Both the position numbers and the translations under genes were made by a program. From Ilumatobacteraceae bacterium (GTDB taxonomy: Bacteria > Actinomycetota > Acidimicrobiia > Acidimicrobiales > Ilumatobacteraceae): 64,000 nt of DNA. This document shows positions 24,991-34,189 of this stretch, one piece after another. The DNA lies in assembly GCA_013213745.1 (NCBI GenBank), contig JABSQH010000016.1, positions 1 to 64,000 of the forward strand, read 5' to 3'. Within the stretch, counting starts at the first letter, position 1; every line of letters begins with the position of its first letter. The notes beneath the pieces are model-generated. The model saw only the letters and a list, made by a program, of their open reading frames with translations, ran no database searches and was not told the DNA's origin.

Positions 24991-26280
24991 TCAATTCCAG
25001 GCGATGCGCGTGCGCGGCATGTCGCTGGCGCCGCCGTCGTGGAGCTTGACGCCGAGCGTCTGGTACAGCTGCAGGCCGAAGTCGTCGAAACCGTTCACCG
25101 AGCCCGACATGTACAACAGCCACACGCGCGCTCGGGGCTCGCCGACGAGGTCGACGGCCTCGTCCCACGCGTCCTCGAGATTGCCGACCCAGCAGCGCAA
25201 CGTCTGCGCGTAGTGCTCGCGCAAGTTCTCGACGTCGCGCACCTCGAAGCCGGTACCTTGCATCTCGCCGATCGTGTGCCCGATGTCGAGGAGCTCGCCG
25301 TCGGGGAACACGTAGCGATTGACGAAGCTGCGCCGCCCGAGCTTCGATCCGCCGACCGAAGCAATCGCGTGGTTGAGCATTCGGCCGCCCGCCGGGAGCA
25401 GCCCATAGAGCCCGGCGAAATACTCGCCCATTCGCTTGCTGCCGACGTGTTCGGCCATCCCGACCGAGGAGATCGCGTCGTACGGCCCGTCGGCGACCTC
25501 GCGGTAGTCCTGTAAGCGGATCTCCACACGGTGGTCGACCTCGGCCTCTTTCACGCGCTGGCGGGCGAGTTCGGCCTGTTCCTGGCTGATCGTGATACCA
25601 ACGACGTCGACGTCGAAGTTCGACGCGGCATGGATGGCCATCGAACCCCATCCGCATCCGACGTCGAGCAGGCGGGGCCGCTCGCCGCTCGGTGGCTGGC
25701 GCTGGGACCAATCGTCGAGGCCGAGCTTGCGGCAGATGAGTTCGTGCTTTGCTGCCTGCGCGTCGTCGAGCGTGGTGTCGGCATCGACGAAGCGTGCGCA
25801 CGAGTACGTCATCGACGGGCCTAGCACGAGGCGGTAGAAGTCGTTGCCGACGTCGTAGTGGTGCGAGACGGCCTGTCGGTCGCGCTGCAACGAATGCAAC
25901 ATGCCCCGGGGCACGACCTCCTCTTCCGGCGGCGGTAGTGGGCGACCGAACGTGCCGAGTGCACGGTTGACCGCGATCACCTCGGGGATCGTTTCGCGGG
26001 CGATACGCACATCGCGACCGACGGATCGCTGCAGCGTGCGCAGCACGACCGCCATCTCGCCCTCGATGTCGACGGCTCCGCTGATGTAGGCGCGAGCCAG
26101 GCCCAGTTCGTCGGGTGACCACATGATCCGACGGATTGCGTCGGGACCGTTGAAGCGCAGACGTCCCGGGCCATCGCTTCCGAGAGAGCTGTCGTCCCAG
26201 AACTCGAACACGATCGGTGGTGGGCCGCCGAAGACCTTCGTCAACAGCGGCTCGAACAGGTCGGCCAGTGGCGCATTCAT
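24991..26280 (-). CDS. Cyclopropane-fatty-acyl-phospholipid synthase family methyltransferase
   Basis: The 429-residue protein has an N-terminal lipid-binding region and a C-terminal SAM-dependent methyltransferase. Markers are HHYDVGNDFYRLVLGPSMTYSCA (split here), the SAM motif LLDVGCGWGSMAIHAA, GITISQEQAELAR, GMAEHVG and a late YVFPDGELLDIG. These are hallmark CFA synthase segments. It transfers a methylene or methyl group to unsaturated acyl chains of membrane phospholipids. The ATG at 26280 precedes a conserved Leu/Phe helix. It is transcribed toward tRNA-Lys, with 13 bp between them. Confidence 0.93.
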   Translation of the reverse strand: MNAPLADLFEPLLTKVFGGPPPIVFEFWDDSSLGSDGPGRLRFNGPDAIRRIMWSPDELGLARAYISGAVDIEGEMAVVLRTLQRSVGRDVRIARETIPEVIAVNRALGTFGRPLPPPEEEVVPRGMLHSLQRDRQAVSHHYDVGNDFYRLVLGPSMTYSCARFVDADTTLDDAQAAKHELICRKLGLDDWSQRQPPSGERPRLLDVGCGWGSMAIHAASNFDVDVVGITISQEQAELARQRVKEAEVDHRVEIRLQDYREVADGPYDAISSVGMAEHVGSKRMGEYFAGLYGLLPAGGRMLNHAIASVGGSKLGRRSFVNRYVFPDGELLDIGHTIGEMQGTGFEVRDVENLREHYAQTLRCWVGNLEDAWDEAVDLVGEPRARVWLLYMSGSVNGFDDFGLQLYQTLGVKLHDGGASDMPRTRIAWN

Positions 26281-26413
26281 CGATCACCCTCCCGTGACGT
26301 GAGTTGCCAGCTCAACGCTACCGCGAGCGGTGTTCGCTGTCAGCTGGCAGCGACGTCGGCACTGGCGCGCGTTCGAGCCTCGCACGGCACCGCCGTGCAC
26401 GGTTCCACCGCGC

Positions 26414-27073
26414 TCAGTCGAAAAGATCGGCGGTCACGAGCTGCTCGCGATCGATGATCGCATCGACGATGCGGCGGGCAACGGCGGTTGGTGCAGCGCC
26501 GGTTGGGAGTGCGGGTGCCGTACCGGCCAACGGCCGGGTGGCCAGTCCGGTCTCCGTGTGCGGCGGCTGCACGTCGATCACGTCGATGCGGTCGCGCCGG
26601 ACCTCGCGCCGCCACGCCGTCAGCGCTGCTGCCGCCGCCGCTTTCGACGCGCTGTAGGCGGCCATGCCCGGCATCGGTTGCTCGGCGACGACGCCCGAGA
26701 TGTTCACGAAGAAGCCCTTGGTGGCAGCGAGCGCCGGGGTGACCGCTTTGGCGAGCCACATCGGGCCGAGCGCGTTGGTCAGGAGGAGTTCTTCGACAAC
26801 GACATCGTCGGTGTCGGCGAGGTTGCCGAAACCGACGATGCCCGCGGCGTTGACCACGCCGTCGAGGCGCCCGTGGCTGGAGTGGACGGCATCGACCAGC
26901 ACGTTGCCGGCGGCAGCATCGCGGAGGTCGACGATGACGTCGGTGTTATTGCGGCCGGCGCCGACGACACGGGCGCCCCGACTGCGGAGTTCTTCGGCGA
27001 TCGCCGCGCCGAGTCCGCCGTGCACGCCGACGACGGCGACGACCGCGCCATCTAGTGATCGAGGAGCGGGCAC
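26414..27073 (-). CDS. Short-chain dehydrogenase/reductase (SDR)
   Basis: The 219-residue protein has the NAD(P)-binding glycine motif VVGVHGGLGAAIA, NAAGIVG, a catalytic Ser in VNISGVV and YSASKAAAA with the Tyr and Lys. It is short for the family (usually ~250 residues) because the substrate loop is reduced (PPHTETGLATRPL). The substrate is unknown. The GTG start at 27073 is three bases downstream of the stop of the upstream gene, so the two form an operon. Confidence 0.88.
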   Translation of the reverse strand: MPAPRSLDGAVVAVVGVHGGLGAAIAEELRSRGARVVGAGRNNTDVIVDLRDAAAGNVLVDAVHSSHGRLDGVVNAAGIVGFGNLADTDDVVVEELLLTNALGPMWLAKAVTPALAATKGFFVNISGVVAEQPMPGMAAYSASKAAAAAALTAWRREVRRDRIDVIDVQPPHTETGLATRPLAGTAPALPTGAAPTAVARRIVDAIIDREQLVTADLFD

Positions 27074-27076
27074 TGG

Positions 27077-27724
27077 TCAGATCCCGAACGTTGCGGATTC
27101 GATGGCGGCCACGGTGTCGTCGGCGCCGTCGAGTTCGATCTCGGCCTGATCGCGTCGTCCATAGATGTAGAGGACGATCTCGCCGACCGGCCCGCAGATC
27201 GTTCCTGATGGCTCGGCCCGCTTGGCGACGATCGGATCCGTACCGCCGGTGTCGGTCGCGTCGAGCACGATGCCTACCTCGGCGCTTCTGGCGAGAGGCC
27301 TGGCCATCCGTTTCAACGCTCTGTGGAGATCGTTGCGGGTGTCGGGATCGAGGTCGCGGACGGTCCATTCGTCACGGGCGCGGCGTACGTCTTCGTGGTG
27401 GACGAAGAACTCGATGGTGTTGGCCGCACGGTCGGCAGGCTCGAACCGCATCGGCGACCACCGTGGCGGACCGTTGCGCACCTCGGCGACCAGCTCGGTC
27501 CATGGGCGTTCGGCGATGTCTGCTTGCACCCGCTCCGTACGCCCGGCCAGCGCTGCGATCAGGATGCCGCCAGCGGCGTCGGGTCGCCGCTCGCGCACGA
27601 TGAGGTGGGCGGCGAGATCGCGCGTGGTCCAGTCTCCGGACAGTGTTGGCGCATCGGGGCCGACCTGCTCGAACAGATCGCACAGCGCTTGTCGCTCGCG
27701 TTGGGCGGGAATCGGGTCGGACAT
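27077..27724 (-). CDS. TIGR03085-family protein (maleylpyruvate isomerase/DinB-like fold)
   Basis: The 215-residue protein begins RERQALCDLFEQVGPDAPTL and contains WTTRDLAAHLIVRERRPDA, then IEFFVHHEDVRRA with the conserved HHEDV. These features match the actinobacterial TIGR03085 group in the MDMPI/DinB four-helix superfamily, which binds a metal through three histidines and often uses mycothiol. The role is unknown. The ATG at 27724 gives a compact protein; an upstream ATG at 27784 would overlap the divergent enoyl-CoA hydratase region. It precedes the SDR gene in the same operon. Confidence 0.85.
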   Translation of the reverse strand: MSDPIPAQRERQALCDLFEQVGPDAPTLSGDWTTRDLAAHLIVRERRPDAAGGILIAALAGRTERVQADIAERPWTELVAEVRNGPPRWSPMRFEPADRAANTIEFFVHHEDVRRARDEWTVRDLDPDTRNDLHRALKRMARPLARSAEVGIVLDATDTGGTDPIVAKRAEPSGTICGPVGEIVLYIYGRRDQAEIELDGADDTVAAIESATFGI

Positions 27725-27786
27725 GGGTCCGGAACGTATCGGCCCGCGCCTGTTCGCGCGTGCTCGTGAGGTGCGACACTGCATGA

Positions 27787-28563
27787 ATGGAGTTCGAATA
27801 CCTCGGCTTGGAAGCCAACGACTCGTTCGTCACGATCACGCTCGATCGCCCGGAGAAGCGCAACGCCCTGGCCCTCGAAGTGATGGGCGAACTGACCGTG
27901 GCGTTGCAGACGGTCGGTGCCTCCGACGCGCTCGGTGTCGTGCTCGCAGCGAACGGTCCCGTGTTCAGCGCCGGTCACAACTTCGGCGACATGGTGGACG
28001 CAGGGCTTGCCGACGCCCGACGGTTGTTCGAGGTGTGCACCGCAATGATGAACACGATCCAGGCGATCCCGCAGCCGGTGATCGCGAGCGTGCACGCGCT
28101 GGCGACGGCGGCGGGGTGCCAGCTCGTGGCCAGCTGCGATCTGGCCATCGCCGCCGAGTCGGCGAGCTTCGCCATTCCGGGAGGAAAGGGTGGGCTGTTC
28201 TGTCACACGCCGCTCGTGGCGGTTGCCCGCAACGTCGGGCGCAAGCGCGCTCTGGAGATGGCACTCACTGGAGACTCGATCGATGCTGTGACCGCCGCTG
28301 AGTGGGGGCTGGTGAATCGGGTGGTCCCCGACGACCGTCTCGACGAGGCCGTGTTCGAACTGCTCGTGCGGGCCACGCGTGGCAGCGCGCTGTCGAAAGC
28401 GATGGGCAAGCGCGGTTTCTACGCGCAGATCGATATGGATCAAGGCAAGGCCTACGACTACGCCATCGAGCTGATGGCGTCAGCAGCGATGACCGAGGAC
28501 GCGCAAGAGGGGTTCTCTGCATTCCTCGACAAGCGCAAGCCGACGTTCACGCAGCAGCCCTGA
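27787..28563 (+). CDS. Enoyl-CoA hydratase/isomerase family protein (crotonase fold)
   Basis: The 258-residue protein has the crotonase pattern: ITLDRPEKRNALALEV, the oxyanion loop GPVFSAGHNFGDM and VIASVHALATAAGCQLVASCDLAIAAESA (abridged), followed by FAIPGGKGGLF. The GHNFGDM version resembles the ECHDC3-like subgroup. The usual second catalytic Glu is not clearly placed (PGGKGGLF region), so the exact reaction on acyl-CoA is uncertain. The start ATG is 62 bp from the divergent TIGR03085 gene. Its TGA overlaps the ATG of the VOC gene (TGATG). Confidence 0.88.
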   Translation: MEFEYLGLEANDSFVTITLDRPEKRNALALEVMGELTVALQTVGASDALGVVLAANGPVFSAGHNFGDMVDAGLADARRLFEVCTAMMNTIQAIPQPVIASVHALATAAGCQLVASCDLAIAAESASFAIPGGKGGLFCHTPLVAVARNVGRKRALEMALTGDSIDAVTAAEWGLVNRVVPDDRLDEAVFELLVRATRGSALSKAMGKRGFYAQIDMDQGKAYDYAIELMASAAMTEDAQEGFSAFLDKRKPTFTQQP

Positions 28564-29177
28564 TGCGTGTCGATCATCTCGTCCTGGCTACCTCCGACCC
28601 GCAGGGGACGATCGCCGATCTGGCGGGCGCGACCGGTGTGACCCCCGTTCCTGGCGGAGCACACCCTGGCATGGGGACGCGCAATTGGTTGGTGGCGCTC
28701 GCGACCGAGGATCCGCAGGACCAGACGTATCTCGAGATCATCGGACCCGACCCCGAACAGCCCGAACCCGCATCACCGCGGCCGTTCGGCCTCGACGATC
28801 TCGATGGTCCATCGTTGGCGTGGTGGTGCGCTCGAGCCGACGATCTCGCAGCGTTGGGCGATGAGTTCACCGATCTGATGCCGATGGAGCGTCAAGCTCC
28901 GGAGGGTCTGCTGCAGTGGGAGCTGGCGTTCCCGGTCGATTCCGATAGTGCGACGCCGTTCGTGATCGACTGGCTCGACAGCGTTCACCCGTCGACGCAC
29001 ACGCCGACGGGTCTGGCACTGCGTGGATTCACGATCGAGCATCCTGAGGCCGCACGGTGTCGCCAGACACTCGGAGCGCTCGGCGAATTTCCGATCGACG
29101 TCGTCGACGGCGGACGTGTGGTGCTGCGAGCCACGCTCGTCGGCCCCGCCGGCGAATACCACCTGCGCACCCTCTAG
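28563..29177 (+). CDS. VOC-superfamily (glyoxalase-like domain) protein
   Basis: The 204-residue protein begins MRVDHLVLATSDPQG, the usual first strand of glyoxalase-like proteins, and contains GMGTRNWLVAL and TYLEIIGPDPEQP, matching the Glyoxalase_3-like group of ~200 residues. The metal ligands would be His4-x and Glu of LEIIG. Such proteins may act on or bind small ketones; no substrate is evident. The ATG at 28563 overlaps the stop of the enoyl-CoA hydratase gene, implying coupled expression. Confidence 0.85.
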   Translation: MRVDHLVLATSDPQGTIADLAGATGVTPVPGGAHPGMGTRNWLVALATEDPQDQTYLEIIGPDPEQPEPASPRPFGLDDLDGPSLAWWCARADDLAALGDEFTDLMPMERQAPEGLLQWELAFPVDSDSATPFVIDWLDSVHPSTHTPTGLALRGFTIEHPEAARCRQTLGALGEFPIDVVDGGRVVLRATLVGPAGEYHLRTL

Positions 29178-29243
29178 TCGTGTGCTGGCAGACGTGGGGC
29201 GACCGGTCGCACCCATATCTGCCGGCAACGGAGCAGTCGCGAG

Positions 29244-29645
29244 TCAGAGCTTGCGCCAGGGCGTCTCCCACTCGTTGGTGACGGCGGTGTCGGGCGAGAA
29301 GCCACGGGTCCACCACTTGGCGACGTAGTCGATGCCGTCGAGGGTGACGCGGTCGCCTGCCAGGTATGCCACATCGTTGCGCCACGTGCCGTTGCCCGGC
29401 GACGGCGCCGTGGACGGTGTGGTCGTGGACGGTGTGATCGGTGGTGGTGTGGTCGTGGACGGTGTCGTCGGTGGTGGTGTCGTCGGAGGTGGCCCGGTCA
29501 GCGGCTCGAGGGTGACGTCGCTGCACGAGGAGAACGCCTCGGTGCTGTCAGCGAGTCCTGTCGCCACGAGCCCGCCGGCGACGAGCGCCGCTCCGACTCT
29601 GCGCAGCACAGTGGCGCGCGTCGGCGGTCGTCCGTCCTTCTCCAT
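29244..29645 (-). CDS. Small secreted protein with a chitin-binding (CBM5/12-like) domain
   Basis: The 133-residue protein has a signal peptide (RRVGAALVAGGLVATGLADS, cut near residue 37). A Pro/Thr linker of repeated PPPTTP/PSTTTP units follows, and a C-terminal ~45-residue module contains WRNDVAYLAGDRVTLDG, IDYVAKWWTRG and EWETPWRKL. The aromatic pairs and the A-Y-x-x-G-D-x-V pattern are typical of CBM5/12 domains, which bind chitin or similar polymers. No catalytic domain is present, so it is a stand-alone binding protein. The ATG at 29645 is preceded by GAGAAGC-like sequence. The 255 bp upstream (to 29900) shows no gene. Confidence 0.85.
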   Translation of the reverse strand: MEKDGRPPTRATVLRRVGAALVAGGLVATGLADSTEAFSSCSDVTLEPLTGPPPTTPPPTTPSTTTPPPITPSTTTPSTAPSPGNGTWRNDVAYLAGDRVTLDGIDYVAKWWTRGFSPDTAVTNEWETPWRKL

Positions 29646-29900
29646 GGTTCCTCGCTTCTCGTCGAAGTGGCCGCCCCCACCGGTGTCGAGCCGTAACGGG
29701 TAAACGTCACATTCGGCCGCGCGGGCGCGGATCGAGGGGAAACACGATTTCTTCGCCGCTTCACGGGTGGTGACGGCGAGACGCCATCGTCGTCCTCGCC
29801 GGCAGCGGGGCGCGAGCCGGCCGAGCTGTCGGGCGAGCCGGAGCGCCGACGGCGCCCTACGCCTCGGGAGAGTGCCCGGCGCGAGACCTAGAGTCGGCCC

Positions 29901-31073
29901 ATGCGCGAAGCAGTCTTTGTCTCTTATGCCCGGACCGGAATGGCCAAGGCCACCCGTGGTGGTTTCAACATGACGCCGGCCATGTCGATGGCCGCTCACG
30001 CCATCAAACACGCCGTCGACAAGTCGGGCGTCGAGCCCGAGGCCGTCGAAGACGTGGCCCTGGGCAACGGCGCACACGGCGCCGGGAACCTCGGTCGGCT
30101 GGCCGGCTTGCTCGGTGGACTGCCGGTGACCACCGGTGGCAACACCATCCAGCGACACTGCTCGTCGGGTCTGAACTCCATCGCCGTCGCTGCGAACTAC
30201 ATCAAGATGGATGGTGCCGACGTCGTCGTGGCTGGTGGTGTCGAGTCGATCTCAATGCCGAATCCGGGGATGGGTGGTAGCGCCAACATGGATCCAGCGC
30301 TCCAAGAGCAGTACCCGGCGATCTACATGGCGATGATCGAAACCGCCGACATCGTCGCCGACCGCTACAACGTGAGCCGCGAGTATCAGGATGAGTACTC
30401 CTACGAGTCGCAGATGCGTATGGCCCGAGCGCAGGAGAACGGGCTGTTCGAGGACGAGATCGTCCCGATGGAAACGCAGATGAAGCTCGTCGATCGCGAA
30501 ACCAAAGAGGAGACCATCGTCGACTACACCGTCGATCGCGACGAGTGCAATCGCCCGCAGACGACGCTCGAGGGGCTGGCCAAGCTGGCCCCGGTGCGCG
30601 GTGAAGGCAACTACATCACCGCCGGCAATGCCAGCCAACTCTCCGATGGCGGCGCGGCTGTCGTGTTGATGTCCGACGAGGAAGCGGCCACGCGCGACAT
30701 CGAGCCGATGGGTGCCTTCAAGGGCTGGGCAGTTGCGGGGTGTGAACCCGACGAAATGGGCATCGGTCCGATTTATGCGGTGCCGAAGTTGTTGAAGCGG
30801 CACGGCCTCACCGTCGACGACATCGATCTGTGGGAACTCAATGAAGCCTTCGCCAGCCAGTGCCTCTACAGCCGAGACACGCTGGGCATCGATCCCGAGA
30901 AGTACAACGTCAACGGTGGCTCGATCGCGATCGGGCATCCGTTCGGTATGACGGGCACCCGATGCGCGGGTCACCTCCTCCAAGAGGGCAAGCGGCGCGG
31001 CGCCAAGTGGGGTGTCGTCACCATGTGTGTTGGCGGCGGTCAGGGCGCGGCTGGCCTCATCGAGATCTACTGA
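29901..31073 (+). CDS. Thiolase family acetyl-CoA acyltransferase
   Basis: The 390-residue protein has all thiolase residues: the nucleophile Cys in QRHCSSGLNS near 92, NEAFASQ, the His in IAIGHPFGMTG and the second Cys in MCVGGGQGAAG. It catalyses thiolytic cleavage or condensation of acyl-CoA. The subtype, with YIKMDGADVVVAGGVESIS, fits degradative thiolases of fatty-acid or steroid breakdown. The ATG at 29901 starts the canonical REAVFVSYARTGMAK strand. It is a single gene; the enoyl-CoA hydratase lies 1.3 kb upstream on the same strand. Confidence 0.95.
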   Translation: MREAVFVSYARTGMAKATRGGFNMTPAMSMAAHAIKHAVDKSGVEPEAVEDVALGNGAHGAGNLGRLAGLLGGLPVTTGGNTIQRHCSSGLNSIAVAANYIKMDGADVVVAGGVESISMPNPGMGGSANMDPALQEQYPAIYMAMIETADIVADRYNVSREYQDEYSYESQMRMARAQENGLFEDEIVPMETQMKLVDRETKEETIVDYTVDRDECNRPQTTLEGLAKLAPVRGEGNYITAGNASQLSDGGAAVVLMSDEEAATRDIEPMGAFKGWAVAGCEPDEMGIGPIYAVPKLLKRHGLTVDDIDLWELNEAFASQCLYSRDTLGIDPEKYNVNGGSIAIGHPFGMTGTRCAGHLLQEGKRRGAKWGVVTMCVGGGQGAAGLIEIY

Positions 31074-31195
31074 TCGACACGAACTGAGCGATTCGGCGTC
31101 GAGCGCGTCGCCGCGCGTGGTCGTGATGATGTCGACGGAGTTTCGCCCGAGGTTTCGACAACGCGTTCTACGACTGCCGCCGCCTGCACAGACAA

Positions 31196-31212
31196 ACTAG
31201 CGATTCACTAGT
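31196..31212. promoter_or_regulatory. ACTAG-N7-CTAGT palindrome, candidate HxlR operator
   Basis: The palindrome ACTAG-CGATTCA-CTAGT lies nine bases before the ATG of the molybdopterin enzyme. A related palindrome precedes the LLM gene downstream (34190-34203), and an HxlR regulator gene lies between the two targets. Confidence 0.5.
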
Positions 31213-31221
31213 GTCTCGTGT

Positions 31222-33501
31222 ATGGCCACTGACACCGCTCCCCCGTTCGCCAAAACCACCTGCATCCTGTGCGAATCGAACTGTGGCATCGAGGTGCGGG
31301 TCGAAGATGGACGGTTCACGCGGATCAAGGGCAACAAGGCCCACGTCGGCTCGAAGGGCTACACCTGTGAGAAGGCGCTGCGGCTCGACCACTACCAGAA
31401 TCACCGGACACGGCTTGACTCACCGCTGCGCCGTCGTGCCGACGGCACGTACGAGGAGATCGATTGGGACACCGCGATTGCGGAGGTCGCGGCCAAGTTC
31501 GCAGCGGTCCGTGACACCCATGGTGGCGACAAGATCTTCCACTACGGCGGAGGCGGTCAGGGCAACCATCTCGGTGGTGCGTACGGACGGGGCGTGCAGT
31601 CGACGCTCGGAGTGAAGTTCCGTTCCAACGCGCTGGCGCAGGAGAAGACGGGCGAGGCCTACGTCGAGGCCCGCCTGTACTACGCCCACACACGCGGCGA
31701 TGTCGAACACACCGAGGTCGCCGTGTTCGTCGGCAAGAACCCCTGGATGAGCCACGGCTTCCCCGAAGCCCGTCGCGTGATGAAAGAGATCGCCAAGGAT
31801 CCGGATCGCTCGATGGTGATCATCGACCCTCGGCGCACGAAGTCGGCGGAGATGGCCGACTACTTCTTGCAGGTGAAGCCTGGAACCGACGCATTCTGTG
31901 TTGCCGCGCTCGTGGCCATCTTGGTTCGCGACGGGTTGCTCGACGACGAGTTCATGGCCGCGCATGTGACCGACGCCGAGCCCGTGCTCGACGCGCTTGC
32001 GCATGTACCGATCGAGGACTACGCCGATCGGTGCGGGATCCCGCTCGAGGATCTCGAAGCGGTGGCCCGCCGCATCGCCACCGCCGACAGCTGCACGGTG
32101 TTCGAGGATCTCGGCATCGAGCAGGCACCGCATTCGACGTTGGTCTCCTATTTGCAGCGCATGTTGTGGATTCTCACCGGCAGCTTCGGCAAGCCCGGCG
32201 GCATGTTTCCCCACACCAATCTGTCGCAGCTCGGGTCGGGCGGCGGTGGGGCCAACCGGCAGAAGTACACGCCGGTGACCGGTGCCGAGATCATTTCGGG
32301 TCTCACCCCCTGTAACTCGATCGCCAACGAGGTGCTCACCGACCATCCGGATCGCATTCGGGCGATGATCATCGAGAGCGCGAACCCGGTGCACTCGCTG
32401 ACCGAGTCGGATCGGTTCCGCGAGGCCATGCGGTCGCTCGAGGTGTCGGTGGTGATCGACGTCGCCATGACCGAGACGGCGCGGCAGGCCGACTACGTGC
32501 TGCCGGCGTCGAGCCAGTACGAAAAGCCCGAGTCGGTGTTCTTCACCCACGAGTTCCCGAACAACGTGTACACGCTCCGCAAGCCGATCGTTCCGCCACT
32601 TGCGGGCACGCTGGCGGAGCCCGAGATCCACTCGCGGATACTCGAGGAGCTCGGCGCGTACACCGACGACGACCTGGCTCCACTGCATGCGGCCGCGGCC
32701 GAGAGCCGCTCGGCGTTCGGCGCGGCATTCATGGAGCTGATGGCTGCGAAACCGGAGCTCACCAGCTCCGGTGCGAGCATTCTGTATCGCACGCTCGGCC
32801 CAACGCTCCCCGACGGCATGGCCGAGGGGGCGGCGGTGTGGTTCTTGGCGCAGATGTGCGCAATCAACCATCCCATTGCGGTCGAACGTGCCGGTTTCGT
32901 GGCGGGCGACGATGGCAACGCCGGCGACGCGCTCTTCGATGCGATCATCGGGAGCGACGACGGTGTGGTCTTCACCAAGCACGTGTGGGAAGAAGCCTGG
33001 GATCTGCTCGGGGTCCGTGAGGATCAGAAGATTCGTCTCAATATCCCGCGGCTCCTCGAGCTCCTCACAGCGTTGCCGGACGCACCACGGACGTACACCA
33101 GCGACGAGTTCCCCATGGTGCTCTCGGCGGGTGAGCGCCGGTCGTTTACCGCCAACGCGATCTTCCGTGATCCGGGGTGGCGCAAGAACGGTCGCGACGG
33201 CGCGATCCGGGTGAGTCCGCACGACGCCCTCGACCTGGGTCTGGTCGACGGCGACCGCGCTCGACTCGTGACTCAGGGCGGCGTCACCGAGTCACCGGTG
33301 GAGGTGGACGATGCGATGCAGGCAGGACACATCAGCATCCCGAATGGGTACGGCGTCGACTACCCGGACGAAAACGGCGAACACGGCCGTGTGGGGATCG
33401 CTCCGAACGAACTCACTCATCTCGGATGGGAAGACGAAATTGCGGGAACTCCGTGGCATAAGCACGTCCCGGCACGTCTCGAGCCGATCTCTGTCCAGTA
33501 G
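31222..33501 (+). CDS. Molybdopterin oxidoreductase (DMSO reductase family) with an N-terminal 4Fe-4S site
   Basis: The 759-residue protein has Cys14, Cys17, Cys21 and Cys49 (CILCESNCG and GYTCEKAL), the 4Fe-4S ligands at the start of the family. FVGKNPWMSHGF, DPRRTKSAEMAD, SFGKPGGMF and VLPASSQYEK are the usual bis-MGD contacts. The C-terminal domain (SPHDALDLGLVDGDRARLVT) is the formate dehydrogenase/nitrate reductase barrel. No twin-arginine signal is seen, so it is cytoplasmic. The substrate is not clear; assimilatory nitrate reductase or formate dehydrogenase-like relatives are possible. The position that binds Mo (about residue 140-160) has no obvious Cys/SeCys. It stands alone, under the palindrome 9 bp upstream. 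Confidence 0.88.
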   Translation: MATDTAPPFAKTTCILCESNCGIEVRVEDGRFTRIKGNKAHVGSKGYTCEKALRLDHYQNHRTRLDSPLRRRADGTYEEIDWDTAIAEVAAKFAAVRDTHGGDKIFHYGGGGQGNHLGGAYGRGVQSTLGVKFRSNALAQEKTGEAYVEARLYYAHTRGDVEHTEVAVFVGKNPWMSHGFPEARRVMKEIAKDPDRSMVIIDPRRTKSAEMADYFLQVKPGTDAFCVAALVAILVRDGLLDDEFMAAHVTDAEPVLDALAHVPIEDYADRCGIPLEDLEAVARRIATADSCTVFEDLGIEQAPHSTLVSYLQRMLWILTGSFGKPGGMFPHTNLSQLGSGGGGANRQKYTPVTGAEIISGLTPCNSIANEVLTDHPDRIRAMIIESANPVHSLTESDRFREAMRSLEVSVVIDVAMTETARQADYVLPASSQYEKPESVFFTHEFPNNVYTLRKPIVPPLAGTLAEPEIHSRILEELGAYTDDDLAPLHAAAAESRSAFGAAFMELMAAKPELTSSGASILYRTLGPTLPDGMAEGAAVWFLAQMCAINHPIAVERAGFVAGDDGNAGDALFDAIIGSDDGVVFTKHVWEEAWDLLGVREDQKIRLNIPRLLELLTALPDAPRTYTSDEFPMVLSAGERRSFTANAIFRDPGWRKNGRDGAIRVSPHDALDLGLVDGDRARLVTQGGVTESPVEVDDAMQAGHISIPNGYGVDYPDENGEHGRVGIAPNELTHLGWEDEIAGTPWHKHVPARLEPISVQ

Positions 33502-33541
33502 GCCGTGGCCGGCGGCGGGGGAACGCCGTCACCCCCCCCCG

Positions 33542-33594
33542 TTTCTGTTTGCGGAGACGTGCGCTAAGCGCACGGAATCCCCGGTATTTCGGCG
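33542..33594 (+). repeat. Dispersed double-hairpin repeat, copy A
   Basis: TTCTGTTTGCGGAGACGTGCGC-TAA-GCGCACGG (shown in parts) has a perfect seven-base stem CGTGCGC/GCGCACG, followed by GAATCCCCGGTATTTC. It sits 40 bp after the molybdoenzyme stop and follows a run of nine C. It matches copy B (19211-19253) over ~45 bases and the two copies at 60021-60127. Confidence 0.8.
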
Positions 33595-33642
33595 GGATGC
33601 GCACTCGGTACTCAGCGCGGGTCGGGCGGATAGCGTGAGGCT

Positions 33643-34143
33643 GTGGCAAACGAGAAGCTGACCGAGCAGGCGTGCTCGGTGGCGAGATCTGCTTCGCTGA
33701 TCGGCGACCCGTGGTCGTTGCTCATCATCCGCGAAGCGCTGGCCGGCAATCGCCGGTTCTCCGACTTCGTCGAGTTCACCGGCGCACAACCGAGCGTGGT
33801 GTCCGACCGGCTCAAGCGGCTCGTGGCGGCCGGCGTGTTGCGCTCGTCGCAGTATCAAGACCATCCACCGCGCAACGAATACCGGCTCACGCCGATGGGT
33901 CGTGCGCTGCAACCGGTGTTGATCGCACTCTCGAATTGGGGCGACGAATTCCTCGACAACGGCCACGGCGCGCCGCTGGTGTACATCCACGAAGGCTGCG
34001 GCCAACCGGCGCACCCCCAGATGACGTGCACACACTGCGGCGACTCGGTCGATGCCCATTCGCTGCGCGTGATCCCCGGACCCGGCGCCGACCCGGACAA
34101 CGTCGCTCGCCGAGTGTCGCACGCAACGCGTTCGGCCGACTGA
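33643..34143 (+). CDS. HxlR-family winged-helix transcriptional regulator
   Basis: The 166-residue protein has the HxlR pattern: CSVARSASLIGDPWSLLIIREAL with the single N-terminal Cys, then RRFSDFVEFTGAQPSVVSDRLKRLVAAGVL (recognition helix, abridged) and PPRNEYRLTPMGRAL. The C-terminal ~60 residues are an extra part with CTHCGDS, a possible metal or redox site. It probably senses an electrophile or redox signal and binds paired inverted repeats. The start is GTG 33643. It lies between two genes preceded by ACTAG/CTAGT palindromes and is likely their repressor. Confidence 0.9.
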   Translation: MANEKLTEQACSVARSASLIGDPWSLLIIREALAGNRRFSDFVEFTGAQPSVVSDRLKRLVAAGVLRSSQYQDHPPRNEYRLTPMGRALQPVLIALSNWGDEFLDNGHGAPLVYIHEGCGQPAHPQMTCTHCGDSVDAHSLRVIPGPGADPDNVARRVSHATRSAD

Positions 34144-34189
34144 CGCCGGCGCGGCGGGCACTCGACCGCGTGGCGGCGGGGAGCGACTC

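Noticed and set aside
31420-33222. A 600-codon minus-strand frame opposite the molybdoenzyme
   Set aside because: It has no recognisable motif and mirrors the plus-strand gene; only the plus strand has cofactor residues.
31222-33501. Selenocysteine-containing formate dehydrogenase
   Set aside because: No in-frame TGA was seen in the molybdoenzyme, and no SECIS-like element could be supported by eye.
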